Positions 1-8,581 of a stretch of DNA of 64,000 bases are shown piece after piece. The notes beneath the pieces are model-generated. The model searched no databases, was not told where the DNA came from, and worked only from the letters and a program-made list of their open reading frames with translations. The stretch covers positions 1-64,000 of the forward strand of contig CASGAS010000002.1 of NCBI GenBank assembly GCA_949299505.1, read 5' to 3'. Every line of letters starts with the position of its first letter. The first letter of the stretch is position 1. The translations under genes and the position numbers were made by a program. The stretch comes from an uncultured Eubacteriales bacterium (GTDB lineage Bacteria; Bacillota; Clostridia; Oscillospirales; Acutalibacteraceae).

Positions 1-1
1 T

Positions 2-751
2 TTTCAGCCCAAAACGCTGCGCGACGGTGAAGCGCTTTCCCTTTTACGGGAACTGTCGCCGGAGGTTATCGCGGTTGTCGCCTACGGAAAGATTCTGCCC
101 GCCGAAATTTTGGAGCTTCCAAGGTTCGGCTGCGTCAACATTCATGCGTCTCTGCTGCCTAAATACCGGGGCGCGGCGCCCATGCAGTGGGCGATTCTGC
201 ACGGCGAAACGCAGACCGGCGTGACGGCGCAGCGGATGAACGAGGGCATTGACACCGGGGATATCCTGTTGTATAAGGCGGTCAAAATCGAAGACAATAT
301 GACGGCCGGCGAGCTGCACGACGTTTTGTCGCCGCTCGGCGCGGAATTGCTTTCCGATACGCTGGCAGGGCTGAAAGCCGGGACGATTTCTCCGACGCCG
401 CAAACGGGCGAAAGCTCTTATGCGCCGCTTTTGACCAAGGACCTTTGCCCAATCGATTTCTTGCAGCCCGCAAAAACGGTGCATGACCATATTCGCGGGC
501 TTTCGCCGTATCCCGGCGCGGTCTTTCATGTGCAGGGCAAACGTGTCAAGGCGCTTGCAAGCGTGCTTTCCGAAACGGCTTTCGACCTGCCGGCCGGTAC
601 GGTTGTACCGGAAAAAGACGCGATTTGCATTGTGTGCGGCGACGGCCGGGCGGTTTGCATTACGCAGGTTCAGCCGGAAGGGAAAAAGCCGATGCCGGCC
701 GCGGCGTATTTGGCCGGGCATCCCATGAAAGCCGGTTTTTGCTTGCTTTGA
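2..751 (+). CDS. fmt: Methionyl-tRNA formyltransferase, 5'-truncated by window edge
   Basis: Transfers a formyl group from 10-formyl-tetrahydrofolate to Met-tRNAfMet for translation initiation. The reading frame is open from base 2, so the N-terminus lies outside the window; 249 residues remain of a usual 310-320. Visible motifs are the catalytic-domain stretch NIHASLLPKYRGAAP (Asn and His of the formyl-transfer site), then GVTAQRMNEGIDTGDIL, and a C-terminal OB-like domain ending in PAAAYLAGHPMKAG. It heads the same run as rsmB, which matches the common fmt-rsmB linkage of Firmicutes. Family assignment is secure; only the start is missing. Confidence 0.95.
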   Translation, partial: FQPKTLRDGEALSLLRELSPEVIAVVAYGKILPAEILELPRFGCVNIHASLLPKYRGAAPMQWAILHGETQTGVTAQRMNEGIDTGDILLYKAVKIEDNMTAGELHDVLSPLGAELLSDTLAGLKAGTISPTPQTGESSYAPLLTKDLCPIDFLQPAKTVHDHIRGLSPYPGAVFHVQGKRVKALASVLSETAFDLPAGTVVPEKDAICIVCGDGRAVCITQVQPEGKKPMPAAAYLAGHPMKAGFCLL

Positions 752-769
752 CCATAGGTGAGGGCGATT

Positions 770-1438
770 ATGAACTTATATTCTTATGTTCTATTTGTGG
801 TACCGGCGCTGCTGCTGTCTCTGTTTGCACAGCTGCATGTGCAGTCCGCCTATAAGCGCTACAGCCAAACGCCGAATTTACGCGGCTTGACCGGCGCGCA
901 GGCGGCAGAAGCGGTGCTTGCGCACTACGGCGTCCAGGGCGTTCGCGTCGAGCACGTCCGCGGCACCCTGAACGACCACTACGACCCGCGAACCAACGCA
1001 ATCCGCCTGTCGGACGCCGTTTACGGCGGCTGCTCCGTTGCGGCGGTCGGGATAGCCTGTCACGAGGCGGGTCATGCGGCGCAGTATGCGCTCGGCTACG
1101 GCCCAATCAAGGTGCGCAACGCGCTGCTCAAGCCGGTGCAGCTTATTTCACAGATTTCCTGGCCGCTTGCCATTGCAGGGCTGATTTTCAGCATTCGGCC
1201 GCTTGTCCTGTTTGGCATTATCTTTTATGTCGCCGTTATGCTATTCCAGCTGGCAACGCTTCCCGTCGAATTCAACGCCAGCCGACGCGCCTTGGCGGTT
1301 ATCGACGAGACCGGCTTGCTTTCCGGTGCGCAGCGCGACGGCGCGGCAAAGGTTTTGCGCGCCGCAGCCATGACGTATGTCGCCGCGTTTGCGGTTACGG
1401 CGGCAAACCTGCTGCGGCTGCTGGTTAGAAGGAATTGA
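770..1438 (+). CDS. YugP-family neutral zinc metallopeptidase (membrane)
   Basis: A 222-aa membrane protein of the YugP/Zn_peptidase_2 family. It has an N-terminal hydrophobic segment (about residues 3-23), a HEAGH zinc motif (H98, E99, H102), hydrophobic stretches around residues 120-160, and PVEFNASRRA, whose Glu may be the third zinc ligand. The ATG at 770 is chosen because a GGTGAGG ribosome site lies 6-7 bases upstream; a GTG at 758 is in frame but falls inside that site. It lies 18 bp after fmt and 4 bp before rsmB, the usual position of yugP in many Clostridia. The physiological substrate is not known. Confidence 0.9.
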   Translation: MNLYSYVLFVVPALLLSLFAQLHVQSAYKRYSQTPNLRGLTGAQAAEAVLAHYGVQGVRVEHVRGTLNDHYDPRTNAIRLSDAVYGGCSVAAVGIACHEAGHAAQYALGYGPIKVRNALLKPVQLISQISWPLAIAGLIFSIRPLVLFGIIFYVAVMLFQLATLPVEFNASRRALAVIDETGLLSGAQRDGAAKVLRAAAMTYVAAFAVTAANLLRLLVRRN

Positions 1439-1442
1439 GACT

Positions 1443-2720
1443 ATGACCGAACGTCAGATTGCGTTTCAGGTGCTTGTGCGCGTTGAACGGGAAAAAGCAT
1501 ATTCGAATCTTGCTTTGGACGCGGCGCTGAAGCGGACGCCGCCGGCGTGCGCCAAATCCTTTGTTACGGCGTTGGTATACGGCGTGCTGGAACGGCAAAT
1601 TACCCTGGACTCGCTGCTTGCGGCCTTTTTGCGTCAGCCCATAAAGCGGCTGCGGCCGGAGGTGCTTATCGCGCTGCGCCTTGGCGCTTACCAAATCTAT
1701 TTTATGGATAAGGTCCCGCAAAGCGCCGCCGTGAACGAAAGCGTGCGGCTCATGCGAAAAAACGGCTGCGCTTTTGCGGCGGGGCTTGTCAATTCGGTTC
1801 TGCGCAGGCTTTGCGAAACGCCGCTTGCCTATCCCGAAACCGGAGACCGGATTTATGATTGGAGCGTCCGATACAGCTGCCCAAAGCCGTTGGTAGAACA
1901 TTTCCTCCGGGAATACGGCGAAGCCGATACGCAGTCTTTTTTAGCCGCCTCCTTTGGCGGCGCACCGGTCGTGCTGCGCGTCAACACCTTGAAAACCGAC
2001 GCTGCGGCGCTGATGGACCGATTGGCGCAGGAGGGCGTGCAGACCGATTTGGGCGCCTTACCTGACACCTTAACCGTGCGAAAGGGAAACATATCGGAAG
2101 AGCTTTGCGCGTATCAAGAGGGCCTTTTTCATGTTCAGGACACGGCGAGCGGCATGTGCGTACAGGCGCTCGACCTGTCTCCCGGCATGACGCTGCTGGA
2201 TTTGTGCGCCGCGCCGGGCGGAAAAAGCTTCACGGCCGCCGAGCTTATGCAGAACCGGGGAGAGATTTTGGCGTTCGACCTGCATCCGCACCGCGTGCAG
2301 CTGATGGAATCGGGCGCACGCCGCCTTGGAATCACGATGATAAACGCCAAGCCGCAGGACGCGACAATTGCGCGTCCGGAGCTGTTTGGTCTCGCGGACC
2401 GCGTGCTGTGCGACGTGCCCTGTTCGGGGCTCGGCGTGCTGCGCAGAAAGCCGGAAATCCGGTTCCGCGCGCTAACCTTGATTGACAATCTATGTGAAAT
2501 ACAGTATAATATTTTGGTACATGCGTCAAAATATTTACGCCGCGGCGGGCTGCTGGTGTATTCGACCTGCACGCTTTCGCACGCGGAAAATGAGGACGTG
2601 TGCGACCGATTTTTGCGTGCGCATCCCGATTTTCAAAAGGAGGGTGCGTACAGAACCCTTATGCCGCATAAGGATGGAACGGACGGCTTTTTCATCGCGC
2701 GGCTTCGGAGCGTTACATGA
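1443..2720 (+). CDS. rsmB: 16S rRNA m5C967 methyltransferase RsmB
   Basis: SAM-dependent methyltransferase that makes 5-methylcytosine at position 967 of 16S rRNA. The 425-aa protein has an N-terminal NusB-like RNA-binding helical domain (about residues 1-130). The Rossmann domain shows the SAM motif LDLCAAPGGKS, motif IV DVPCSGLG (Cys327, product release) and motif VI VYSTCTLS (Cys376, the probable nucleophile). The start ATG at 1443 opens MTERQIAF, the typical N-terminus; an upstream in-frame start lies inside yugP and is not needed. The stop overlaps the rlmN start (ATGA), so the two are translationally coupled. Confidence 0.95.
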   Translation: MTERQIAFQVLVRVEREKAYSNLALDAALKRTPPACAKSFVTALVYGVLERQITLDSLLAAFLRQPIKRLRPEVLIALRLGAYQIYFMDKVPQSAAVNESVRLMRKNGCAFAAGLVNSVLRRLCETPLAYPETGDRIYDWSVRYSCPKPLVEHFLREYGEADTQSFLAASFGGAPVVLRVNTLKTDAAALMDRLAQEGVQTDLGALPDTLTVRKGNISEELCAYQEGLFHVQDTASGMCVQALDLSPGMTLLDLCAAPGGKSFTAAELMQNRGEILAFDLHPHRVQLMESGARRLGITMINAKPQDATIARPELFGLADRVLCDVPCSGLGVLRRKPEIRFRALTLIDNLCEIQYNILVHASKYLRRGGLLVYSTCTLSHAENEDVCDRFLRAHPDFQKEGAYRTLMPHKDGTDGFFIARLRSVT

Positions 2721-3772
2721 AGAAAACGGATATTTGTTCCATGACCCGCGCAGAGTTGGAAGCCTTGGTCTCTGCTATGGGGCAGCCCAGGTTCCGTGCG
2801 GCGCAGCTGTTTTCCTGGCTGCAGGAAAAAGGCGTATCCAGCTTTTCACAAATGCAGAATCTGCCGCTGTCTTTCCGCACCGAACTTGCGAGTACCTGTT
2901 ATATTCCGACCTGCACGATGGATACCAAGCTCTGCTCGCAAACGGACGGGACGGTTAAGTACTTGCTCGAATTTGAGCCGGGCGAATTTGCGGAATGTGT
3001 GGTCATGCGCTATAAATACGGCCTTTCTATTTGCATTTCCACACAGCTCGGCTGCAAAATGGGCTGTTCGTTTTGCGCGTCGGCCATCGGCGGCTTCAAG
3101 CGGAATTTGACCGCGTCGGAAATGCTTGCGCAGATTCGGACCGCGCAGGCGGATATGGGGGAGCGGATATCCCATATCGTTTTAATGGGCACCGGGGAGC
3201 CGCTGGACAATTACGATAATGTTTTGCGCTTTCTGCGCCTGGTTACCGACCCGGACGGGCTGAACATATCCATGCGGCACATTTCGCTTTCCACCTGCGG
3301 CGTGGTTCCGCGCATTTATGACCTTGCGAAAGAAAAACTCGGCTTGACGCTTTCGATTTCTCTGCACGCGCCGAACGACGAGATTCGCTCTAAGCTTATG
3401 CCGGTCAATCGTACCTGGGGAATAGAGGAGCTGCTGCGCGCGTGCAAGCAGTACACGCTGCAAACCTCGCGGCGCATTTCCTTTGAATATACGATGATTG
3501 ACGGCGTAAACGATTCCGACGCCTGCGCGCTGGAGCTCGCGGGCAGGCTGCACGGCATGCTGTGCCATGTCAATTTGATTCCGGTCAACTCGGTTCGGGA
3601 AACCGCGTACCGGAAAAGCCGCGCGCAGCGTCTGCGCCGCTTTTCTGAAATCTTAGAGCAGCATCGGATTACCGTTACTGTGCGCCGGACGCTCGGCGAA
3701 GATATTGACGCCTCCTGCGGGCAGCTGCGCGCAAAAAAACTGGCGGCGTCCGAAGCAATACAAACCGAATGA
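2717..3772 (+). CDS. rlmN: Dual-specificity 23S rRNA/tRNA m2A methyltransferase RlmN (radical SAM)
   Basis: Radical-SAM enzyme that methylates C2 of A2503 in 23S rRNA and A37 of some tRNAs. The 351-aa length is normal. The 4Fe-4S motif CxxxCxxC is seen as GCKMGCSFC (C113, C117, C120), followed by MGTGEPLDNYDNV and the C-terminal QLRAKK end typical of RlmN. The conserved ECVVMRYKYG stretch carries one of the two methyl-transfer cysteines. It shares four bases with rsmB. Resistance-type Cfr is the alternative family member; context and sequence favour RlmN. Confidence 0.96.
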   Translation: MKKTDICSMTRAELEALVSAMGQPRFRAAQLFSWLQEKGVSSFSQMQNLPLSFRTELASTCYIPTCTMDTKLCSQTDGTVKYLLEFEPGEFAECVVMRYKYGLSICISTQLGCKMGCSFCASAIGGFKRNLTASEMLAQIRTAQADMGERISHIVLMGTGEPLDNYDNVLRFLRLVTDPDGLNISMRHISLSTCGVVPRIYDLAKEKLGLTLSISLHAPNDEIRSKLMPVNRTWGIEELLRACKQYTLQTSRRISFEYTMIDGVNDSDACALELAGRLHGMLCHVNLIPVNSVRETAYRKSRAQRLRRFSEILEQHRITVTVRRTLGEDIDASCGQLRAKKLAASEAIQTE

Positions 3773-3800
3773 TTCTGTCAGCCAAAAAGAAGGTGATGGC

Positions 3801-4526
3801 TTGAAAATTGCAGCAAAAACGGATGTCGGCCGCGTTCGGGAAACCAACCAGGACGCCTATGCGACCGGGGAGTTGCCCGAGGGCGTTGCCTGGGCGGTCG
3901 TCTGCGACGGAATGGGCGGCGTTGCCGGCGGCAATATTGCCGCGACAACGGCGGTAAAGGTCATTTCGGAGCGCATCACATCCGCATATCGCGCATCCAT
4001 GCAGGGCCGCTCGATTAAAAACCTGCTTGTTTCGGCAATCAACGCGGCGAACGTCAGCGTGTACGACATTGCGCAGGCCAATCCGGAGTTTTCCGGCATG
4101 GGCACCACGGTTGTCTGCGCTATCGTAACCGAACATATGGCATATATTTCACATGTCGGCGACAGCCGCGCGTATATGCTTTCCGGCGACAAGCTCGAGC
4201 AATTGACGCGCGACCATTCCATGGTGCAGGATATGGTCGAGACCGGGAAAATCACGCAGCTGGAAGCAAAGCTGCATCCGCAGAAAAACATCATCACGCG
4301 CGCGCTCGGCGTACAGCCGGAGGTCCGCATCGATTTCTTTGAGCGCGCCATGGAAAACGACGACATCCTGCTTTTGTGTACGGACGGTCTTTCCAATTAT
4401 GTGGAAAGCGAAGAAATTTGTACGCTTGTAAACGGAACGTATTACGAATTTGCGGAGCGGCTGGTCTCCCGGGCGCTTCAAAACGGCGGCGGCGATAATG
4501 TCACCGCGGTAACGCTTGCATATTAA
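3801..4526 (+). CDS. prpC: PP2C-family Ser/Thr protein phosphatase
   Basis: Metal-dependent phosphatase that reverses the phosphorylation done by the neighbouring PASTA kinase. The 241-aa protein shows the PP2C signatures DVGRVRETNQDAY, VCDGMGGVAGG (metal-binding Asp), GMGTTVV, HVGDSRAY, LTRDHS, LLCTDGLS and GGGDNVTAV. The start is the TTG at 3801, because GGTGATGG sits just upstream and the phosphatase fold begins at this residue; the longer in-frame reading overlaps rlmN and adds a sequence with no family match. The gap to prkC is 12 bp, the standard prpC-prkC pair. Confidence 0.94.
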   Translation: MKIAAKTDVGRVRETNQDAYATGELPEGVAWAVVCDGMGGVAGGNIAATTAVKVISERITSAYRASMQGRSIKNLLVSAINAANVSVYDIAQANPEFSGMGTTVVCAIVTEHMAYISHVGDSRAYMLSGDKLEQLTRDHSMVQDMVETGKITQLEAKLHPQKNIITRALGVQPEVRIDFFERAMENDDILLLCTDGLSNYVESEEICTLVNGTYYEFAERLVSRALQNGGGDNVTAVTLAY

Positions 4527-4538
4527 GGAGATGGAACG

Positions 4539-6680
4539 ATGGAAAACTACTGTGGAAAACGCTTGGACGGCAGATATGAAATCCGCGAAATTATCGGCGT
4601 CGGCGGTATGGCGGTCGTCTATAAGGCCTATGACAATATCGACGACCGGATTGTTGCCATCAAGATTTTGAAAGAGGAATTTCTGGCGAACGAAGAATTC
4701 CGCCGCCGTTTCAAAAATGAAGCCAAGGCGATCGCGGTGCTTTCCCATCCGAACATTGTCAAGGTCTACGACGTCAGCTTTGGGGACCGGCTGCAATATA
4801 TCGTGATGGAATATATCGAGGGTATCACGCTCAAGGAATATATCGAGCAGCAGAAGGTCGTCAACTGGAAAGAAGCCGTCCACTTTGTCAACCAGATTCT
4901 TAAGGCGCTCCAGCACGCGCACGACAAGGGCATTGTGCACCGCGACATCAAGCCGCAGAATATCATGCTTTTGCAGGACGGCACCATTAAGGTCAGCGAC
5001 TTTGGCATTGCCCGCTTCTCGCGCGGGGACACGCGCACCATGACGGAAAGCGCCATCGGCTCCGTCCACTACATTTCCCCGGAACAGGCCCGCGGCGAAA
5101 TCACCGATGATAAGGCGGATATTTATTCCGTCGGCGTCGTGATGTACGAAATGCTGACGGGACAGCTTCCCTTCCAGTCGGACAGCGCCGTTTCCGTAGC
5201 GATTATGCAGCTGCAGCAGGAGGCTAAGCGCCCGCGTGAAATCAATCCCGAGATTCCGCTCGGCCTTGAGCAGATCACGATGCGCGCCATGCAGAAGAAT
5301 CCGCGCAACCGCTACCAGTCGGCTTCCGAAATGCTGATGGATTTGGACGCTTTCCGGAAAAATCCGTCTGTGAAATTTGACTACAATTATTTTGTGGACA
5401 ATGAGCCGACCAAATATGTTTCGCAAAAAGGCGCCGTGCCGGTAAAGCCGGTTGTGCGCGAGCAGCCGCCCAAGCAGCCGGAGACGCAAGAGGAGGCGGA
5501 AGAGGACAAAAAGTCCAACAAAACGCTGCCGATTCTGTTCGGCGTCCTTGCCGGCGTGGTTGTTTTGGTCGCGATTTTTGTCGGCGTGTATTTCGGCGTT
5601 ACGGCGCGCCGGGTGGAGGTTCCGAATTTTGTCGGCAAGAATTTCAACGATGAAATTTCCAACAATGCGGAATATACCGACAATTTCACCTTTGAGACCG
5701 AATCGGTTTACAGTGCGGACGCCGAACCCGGCACGGTTTTGACGCAGGACCCGGAGGCGGAAACGAAGGTGCGCATCCACAGCACCATTACGCTGGAAAT
5801 CGCCTATAACGAGGACAGCACGCAGCTTACCGGGATTATCGGCCTGAACGTGGATGAAGCGCAGTCGAAGCTTCGCGGGGAAGGGTTTGAAGTCAAGGTC
5901 ATTACGAATTATGACCCGAATGCCCAGGAGGGCGTCGTCTATGACACCTATCCGGTAGAGGGGTCTTATGTGGAGGACGGCCAGCTCATTACGCTGTACG
6001 TTGCGACCAACGACGACCCGAACGCCACTTCGGTTCCTTATGTGATTGGGTACAGTCAGGAAGTCGCCAAGCAGCTGATTGAAAGCGCGGGCTTAAAGGT
6101 CGGCAATGTGACCCAGCAGGACAGCGAGGAAAAGGCCGGCACGGTCCTTTCGCAGTCGCCGGAGGCGAACCAGTCGGCTTCCGCCGGCGGGGCTGTCAGC
6201 CTGGTGGTCAGCAGCGGCAAAGCGCCCGCTTCCTCTGCGACGATCTCCGTCAAGCGGCCGAACGCGAACACCAGCGCATCCATGCGCGTGTATCTGGACG
6301 GGAAGCTTGTGGACGGGTACCCGATTGAGGTGCGTCTGGACGGCGGCACGACGCAGGTTACGCTGCAGGGCTCCGGAAATGCGGTTCCGTTCTCGGTCGT
6401 CATGGACGATACCGAAATCATGAAAGGGACAATCGACTTTACAAAGGACCCGCCCGCCGTTTCCGCACAGGAGCTTGGCTATCCCGTCGCGGTGCCCAAT
6501 GTGGTCGGGCTGACCGTTTCCGAGGCTGAGAAAAAGCTGGAAAACGCTGGCTTCTCCAACTTCGTATTTGTCAATAACGTCGGCGGCACCGTTACGTCGG
6601 GTACTGTTGTCTCCCAGGATCCGGAGGGCAACACCAAAGTTACGCCTACCACGGAAATCACGCTGACGGTGCAGCCGTAA
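4539..6680 (+). CDS. prkC: PASTA-domain Ser/Thr protein kinase (PrkC/Stk1 type)
   Basis: Membrane kinase that senses muropeptide or lipid II signals and controls growth, division and germination in Firmicutes. Of 713 residues, about 10-270 form a Hanks-type kinase domain: glycine loop GVGGMAVVY, Lys42, HRD with catalytic Asp136, and DFG at 154-156. A charged juxtamembrane region follows, then one transmembrane helix near residues 330-353 and the extracellular part. I count four PASTA repeats, starting at VPNFVG, about DSTQLTGIIG, VPYVIG and VPNVVG. The last is separated from the third by about 85 residues of non-PASTA, beta-rich sequence (SVKRPNANTSAS to SAQELGYP). It lies 4 bp before rsgA. 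Confidence 0.95.
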   Translation: MENYCGKRLDGRYEIREIIGVGGMAVVYKAYDNIDDRIVAIKILKEEFLANEEFRRRFKNEAKAIAVLSHPNIVKVYDVSFGDRLQYIVMEYIEGITLKEYIEQQKVVNWKEAVHFVNQILKALQHAHDKGIVHRDIKPQNIMLLQDGTIKVSDFGIARFSRGDTRTMTESAIGSVHYISPEQARGEITDDKADIYSVGVVMYEMLTGQLPFQSDSAVSVAIMQLQQEAKRPREINPEIPLGLEQITMRAMQKNPRNRYQSASEMLMDLDAFRKNPSVKFDYNYFVDNEPTKYVSQKGAVPVKPVVREQPPKQPETQEEAEEDKKSNKTLPILFGVLAGVVVLVAIFVGVYFGVTARRVEVPNFVGKNFNDEISNNAEYTDNFTFETESVYSADAEPGTVLTQDPEAETKVRIHSTITLEIAYNEDSTQLTGIIGLNVDEAQSKLRGEGFEVKVITNYDPNAQEGVVYDTYPVEGSYVEDGQLITLYVATNDDPNATSVPYVIGYSQEVAKQLIESAGLKVGNVTQQDSEEKAGTVLSQSPEANQSASAGGAVSLVVSSGKAPASSATISVKRPNANTSASMRVYLDGKLVDGYPIEVRLDGGTTQVTLQGSGNAVPFSVVMDDTEIMKGTIDFTKDPPAVSAQELGYPVAVPNVVGLTVSEAEKKLENAGFSNFVFVNNVGGTVTSGTVVSQDPEGNTKVTPTTEITLTVQP

Positions 6681-6684
6681 CGGT

Positions 6685-7581
6685 ATGGAAAACAAGTTTC
6701 AGACATTTGACGGGCTCATACGAAAAGGCGTCGGCGGCTTCTATTCGGTAGAAGCCGCCGGTGCGGTATATGTGTGCCGTGCGCGCGGGGCGTTTCGCCG
6801 CAAGCAGCAGAAGCCTCTGGCCGGGGACCGTGTGCGCATTACGGTTACGGATGGGCGAACGGAAAACACGATTGATGAAATTTATCCGCGCAAGAATCTG
6901 CTTTTGCGTCCGCCGGTCGCCAATATCGACGCGCTGGTCATTGTGGTTTCGACCTCCGTGCCGCGTCCGTCGGCGCTTCTGATTGATAAGCTGACGGCGC
7001 TTGCGGAATACAAGCACATGGAGCCGGCCGTCGTTTTTACGAAAACGGATGAAGAGCCGGCCGACGCGCTGGCGGAGATTTATCGAAACGCCGGTATCGC
7101 GACGTTTTGCGTTTCCAACACGACCGGGCAGGGGGTGGACGGCGTCCGCGCCTGGCTCAGCGGTAAAATCAGCGCGTTTACGGGGAATTCCGGCGTCGGT
7201 AAAACTTCGCTGCTTAACCGCCTGGACGCAACGCTTGCCCTGGAAACGGGCGAGGTTAGCGAAAAACTCGGCCGCGGCCGCCATACAACGCGGCAGGCGG
7301 AGCTTTTCAAAACCTGCGGCGGCTATATCGTTGACACGCCCGGCTTTTCGGCGTTGGATCTTGAAAAAACGGAGTGGATTCCGAAAGACGCGCTGGCGGA
7401 TTGCTTTTGCGAGTTTCAACCGTATCTGGGGCAGTGCAAATTCACGACCTGTACGCACACCTGCGACAAGGGCTGTAAGATTGTAGAAGCCGTAAAAGAC
7501 GGAAAAATCAGCGCTTCGCGGCACCAAAGCTATGTGCAGCTTTATAACGAGGTAAAGGACAAGAAGGAATGGGAAACGTAA
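6685..7581 (+). CDS. rsgA: Ribosome small-subunit GTPase RsgA
   Basis: Circularly permuted GTPase that checks late 30S assembly. In 298 residues the order is OB fold, then G4 (VFTKTD), then the P-loop GNSGVGKT (167-174), then G3 (DTPGF), and finally the Cys/His zinc cluster (QCKFTTCTHTCDKGC). This G4-G1-G3 order is diagnostic of RsgA/YjeQ. The start ATG 6685 follows prkC by 4 bp. The stop region overlaps the thiN start by 13 bp, leaving no room for the rpe gene that often sits here. Confidence 0.95.
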   Translation: MENKFQTFDGLIRKGVGGFYSVEAAGAVYVCRARGAFRRKQQKPLAGDRVRITVTDGRTENTIDEIYPRKNLLLRPPVANIDALVIVVSTSVPRPSALLIDKLTALAEYKHMEPAVVFTKTDEEPADALAEIYRNAGIATFCVSNTTGQGVDGVRAWLSGKISAFTGNSGVGKTSLLNRLDATLALETGEVSEKLGRGRHTTRQAELFKTCGGYIVDTPGFSALDLEKTEWIPKDALADCFCEFQPYLGQCKFTTCTHTCDKGCKIVEAVKDGKISASRHQSYVQLYNEVKDKKEWET

Positions 7582-8216
7582 AAAAGGCCGACTGCGCCAT
7601 ATTTGCTGCGGGCAGCCCGGTCTCAAAAGAGCGCGTCCAAGCGTACATCGGCGCGGACACATGTCTGATTGCGGCGGATGCGGGCCATGCGTTTTGCCGC
7701 GAATTGGGACTTTGTCCGCAGCTTGTTGTCGGCGACTTTGATTCGGGCGTGGCTGTGCCCGCAAGCACGAAAACGCAGGTTATCCGCTTAAATCCGGTCA
7801 AAGACGAAACCGACACGGCCTGCGCGTACCGGCAGGCGGCAGCCCGGGGCTTTCGGAACATCGTCTTGTTCGGCGCGACCGGGGGACGGCTTGATCATAC
7901 GTTTGCAAATCTGGACCTTTGCGCGCAGGCGAAGCGCGAGGGCATCGCGCTCACAATAGCGGACGAGCACCACGAGATTTTTGCGCTGCAAAAGGAGACG
8001 CGGCTTCTGCATAAGGACGCCGACAAATACGTTTCCGTTTTCCCGGTCGGCGGCGCGTGTACCGTGTCGCTTCGCGGGTTCGCGTATCCGCTCAAGCACA
8101 GGACGCTGGAGCCGTTTTGCGGCCTTGGCGTCAGCAATGAAATCGCCGACTCTGAGGCGGAAATTACCGTACATGAGGGCACTGCGCTCATTTTCATAAC
8201 GGATAAGGACCGATGA
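7569..8216 (+). CDS. thiN: Thiamine diphosphokinase
   Basis: Transfers pyrophosphate from ATP to thiamine to make thiamine diphosphate. The 215-aa length is normal. Family motifs are CLIAADAGHAF, LVVGDFDSG (substrate/Mg Asp residues), KDETDTACA and GATGGRLDHTFANL. The start ATG lies 13 bp inside rsgA after an AAGAAGG ribosome site. The order rsgA-(rpe)-thiN-spoVM is known from Bacillus; here thiN follows rsgA directly. Confidence 0.93.
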   Translation: MGNVKKADCAIFAAGSPVSKERVQAYIGADTCLIAADAGHAFCRELGLCPQLVVGDFDSGVAVPASTKTQVIRLNPVKDETDTACAYRQAAARGFRNIVLFGATGGRLDHTFANLDLCAQAKREGIALTIADEHHEIFALQKETRLLHKDADKYVSVFPVGGACTVSLRGFAYPLKHRTLEPFCGLGVSNEIADSEAEITVHEGTALIFITDKDR

Positions 8217-8272
8217 ACACAAATTCTGACGCCGCATATAGTGTTAGTAGCAACGATAAAGGCGGTGTCTGC

Positions 8273-8428
8273 ATGAGGAGAAGGGCAAGAAGCGGAAATC
8301 TGGGGCTTGTGTTTGTGATGCTTGGCGCAGGACTTATTCTGGCGCTTGTGTTTCCATCCGGCTTTTTGGTTGTTGCGCTTTCGCTTGCCCTGATTGTCAG
8401 CGGCATTTTGCTGTGCAAAAATTGCTGA
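8273..8428 (+). CDS. Small two-segment membrane protein, unknown function
   Basis: A 51-aa protein: basic N-terminus (MRRRARSGNL), one or two closely packed hydrophobic stretches (about residues 10-30 and 31-47), and a CKNC end. I do not recognise a named family; similar short basic-then-hydrophobic proteins occur next to spoVM in Clostridia, which is recollection, not a search. The frame is open from an ATG at 8213 that overlaps the thiN stop and would add 20 polar residues. The ATG at 8273 is preferred because AAAGGCGG precedes it and the conserved-looking part begins there. It lies 12 bp before spoVM. Confidence 0.6.
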   Translation: MRRRARSGNLGLVFVMLGAGLILALVFPSGFLVVALSLALIVSGILLCKNC

Positions 8429-8440
8429 GGAGGCTACGGT

Positions 8441-8521
8441 ATGCAGGTAGTAGTGGTCAAAAGTCCGAAGGTGCTCGGCGGTTTTCTCCGCTGGATTTTC
8501 CGCATCAAAAAGGAAACATAA
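8441..8521 (+). CDS. spoVM: Stage V sporulation peptide SpoVM
   Basis: A 26-residue peptide, below usual ORF cut-offs, that in Bacillus inserts as an amphipathic helix into the convex forespore membrane and recruits SpoIVA for spore-coat assembly. The sequence begins MQVVVVKSPKVLGGFLRW and ends in IKKET, matching the SpoVM pattern of a short beta-like start, a K-x-P-K-x-L-G-G turn and a basic amphipathic helix. GAGGAGG precedes the ATG, and a strong terminator follows. Position after thiN agrees with Bacillus synteny. It is good evidence that the organism forms endospores. Confidence 0.9.
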   Translation: MQVVVVKSPKVLGGFLRWIFRIKKET

Positions 8522-8541
8522 TTGTGTTTATCCCAAGACAA

Positions 8542-8571
8542 AACAGCCCGCAGAAGCGGGCTGTTTTTCTA
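8542..8571 (+). terminator. Intrinsic terminator after spoVM
   Basis: Ten-base perfect stem AACAGCCCGC / GCGGGCTGTT with an AGAA loop, followed by a T-rich tail. It ends the fmt-spoVM operon and lies just before the 3' end of the convergent nadE. Confidence 0.9.
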
Positions 8572-8581
8572 TGCTTTATGT

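Noticed and set aside
4149..5780. 543-codon minus-strand frame opposite prpC and prkC
   Set aside because: Shadow of the kinase gene; His/Arg/Asp-rich composition and no ribosome site.
8221..8260. CATATAGT near 8234 as a sigma-E promoter for spoVM
   Set aside because: No convincing -35 at the right distance; too weak to list.
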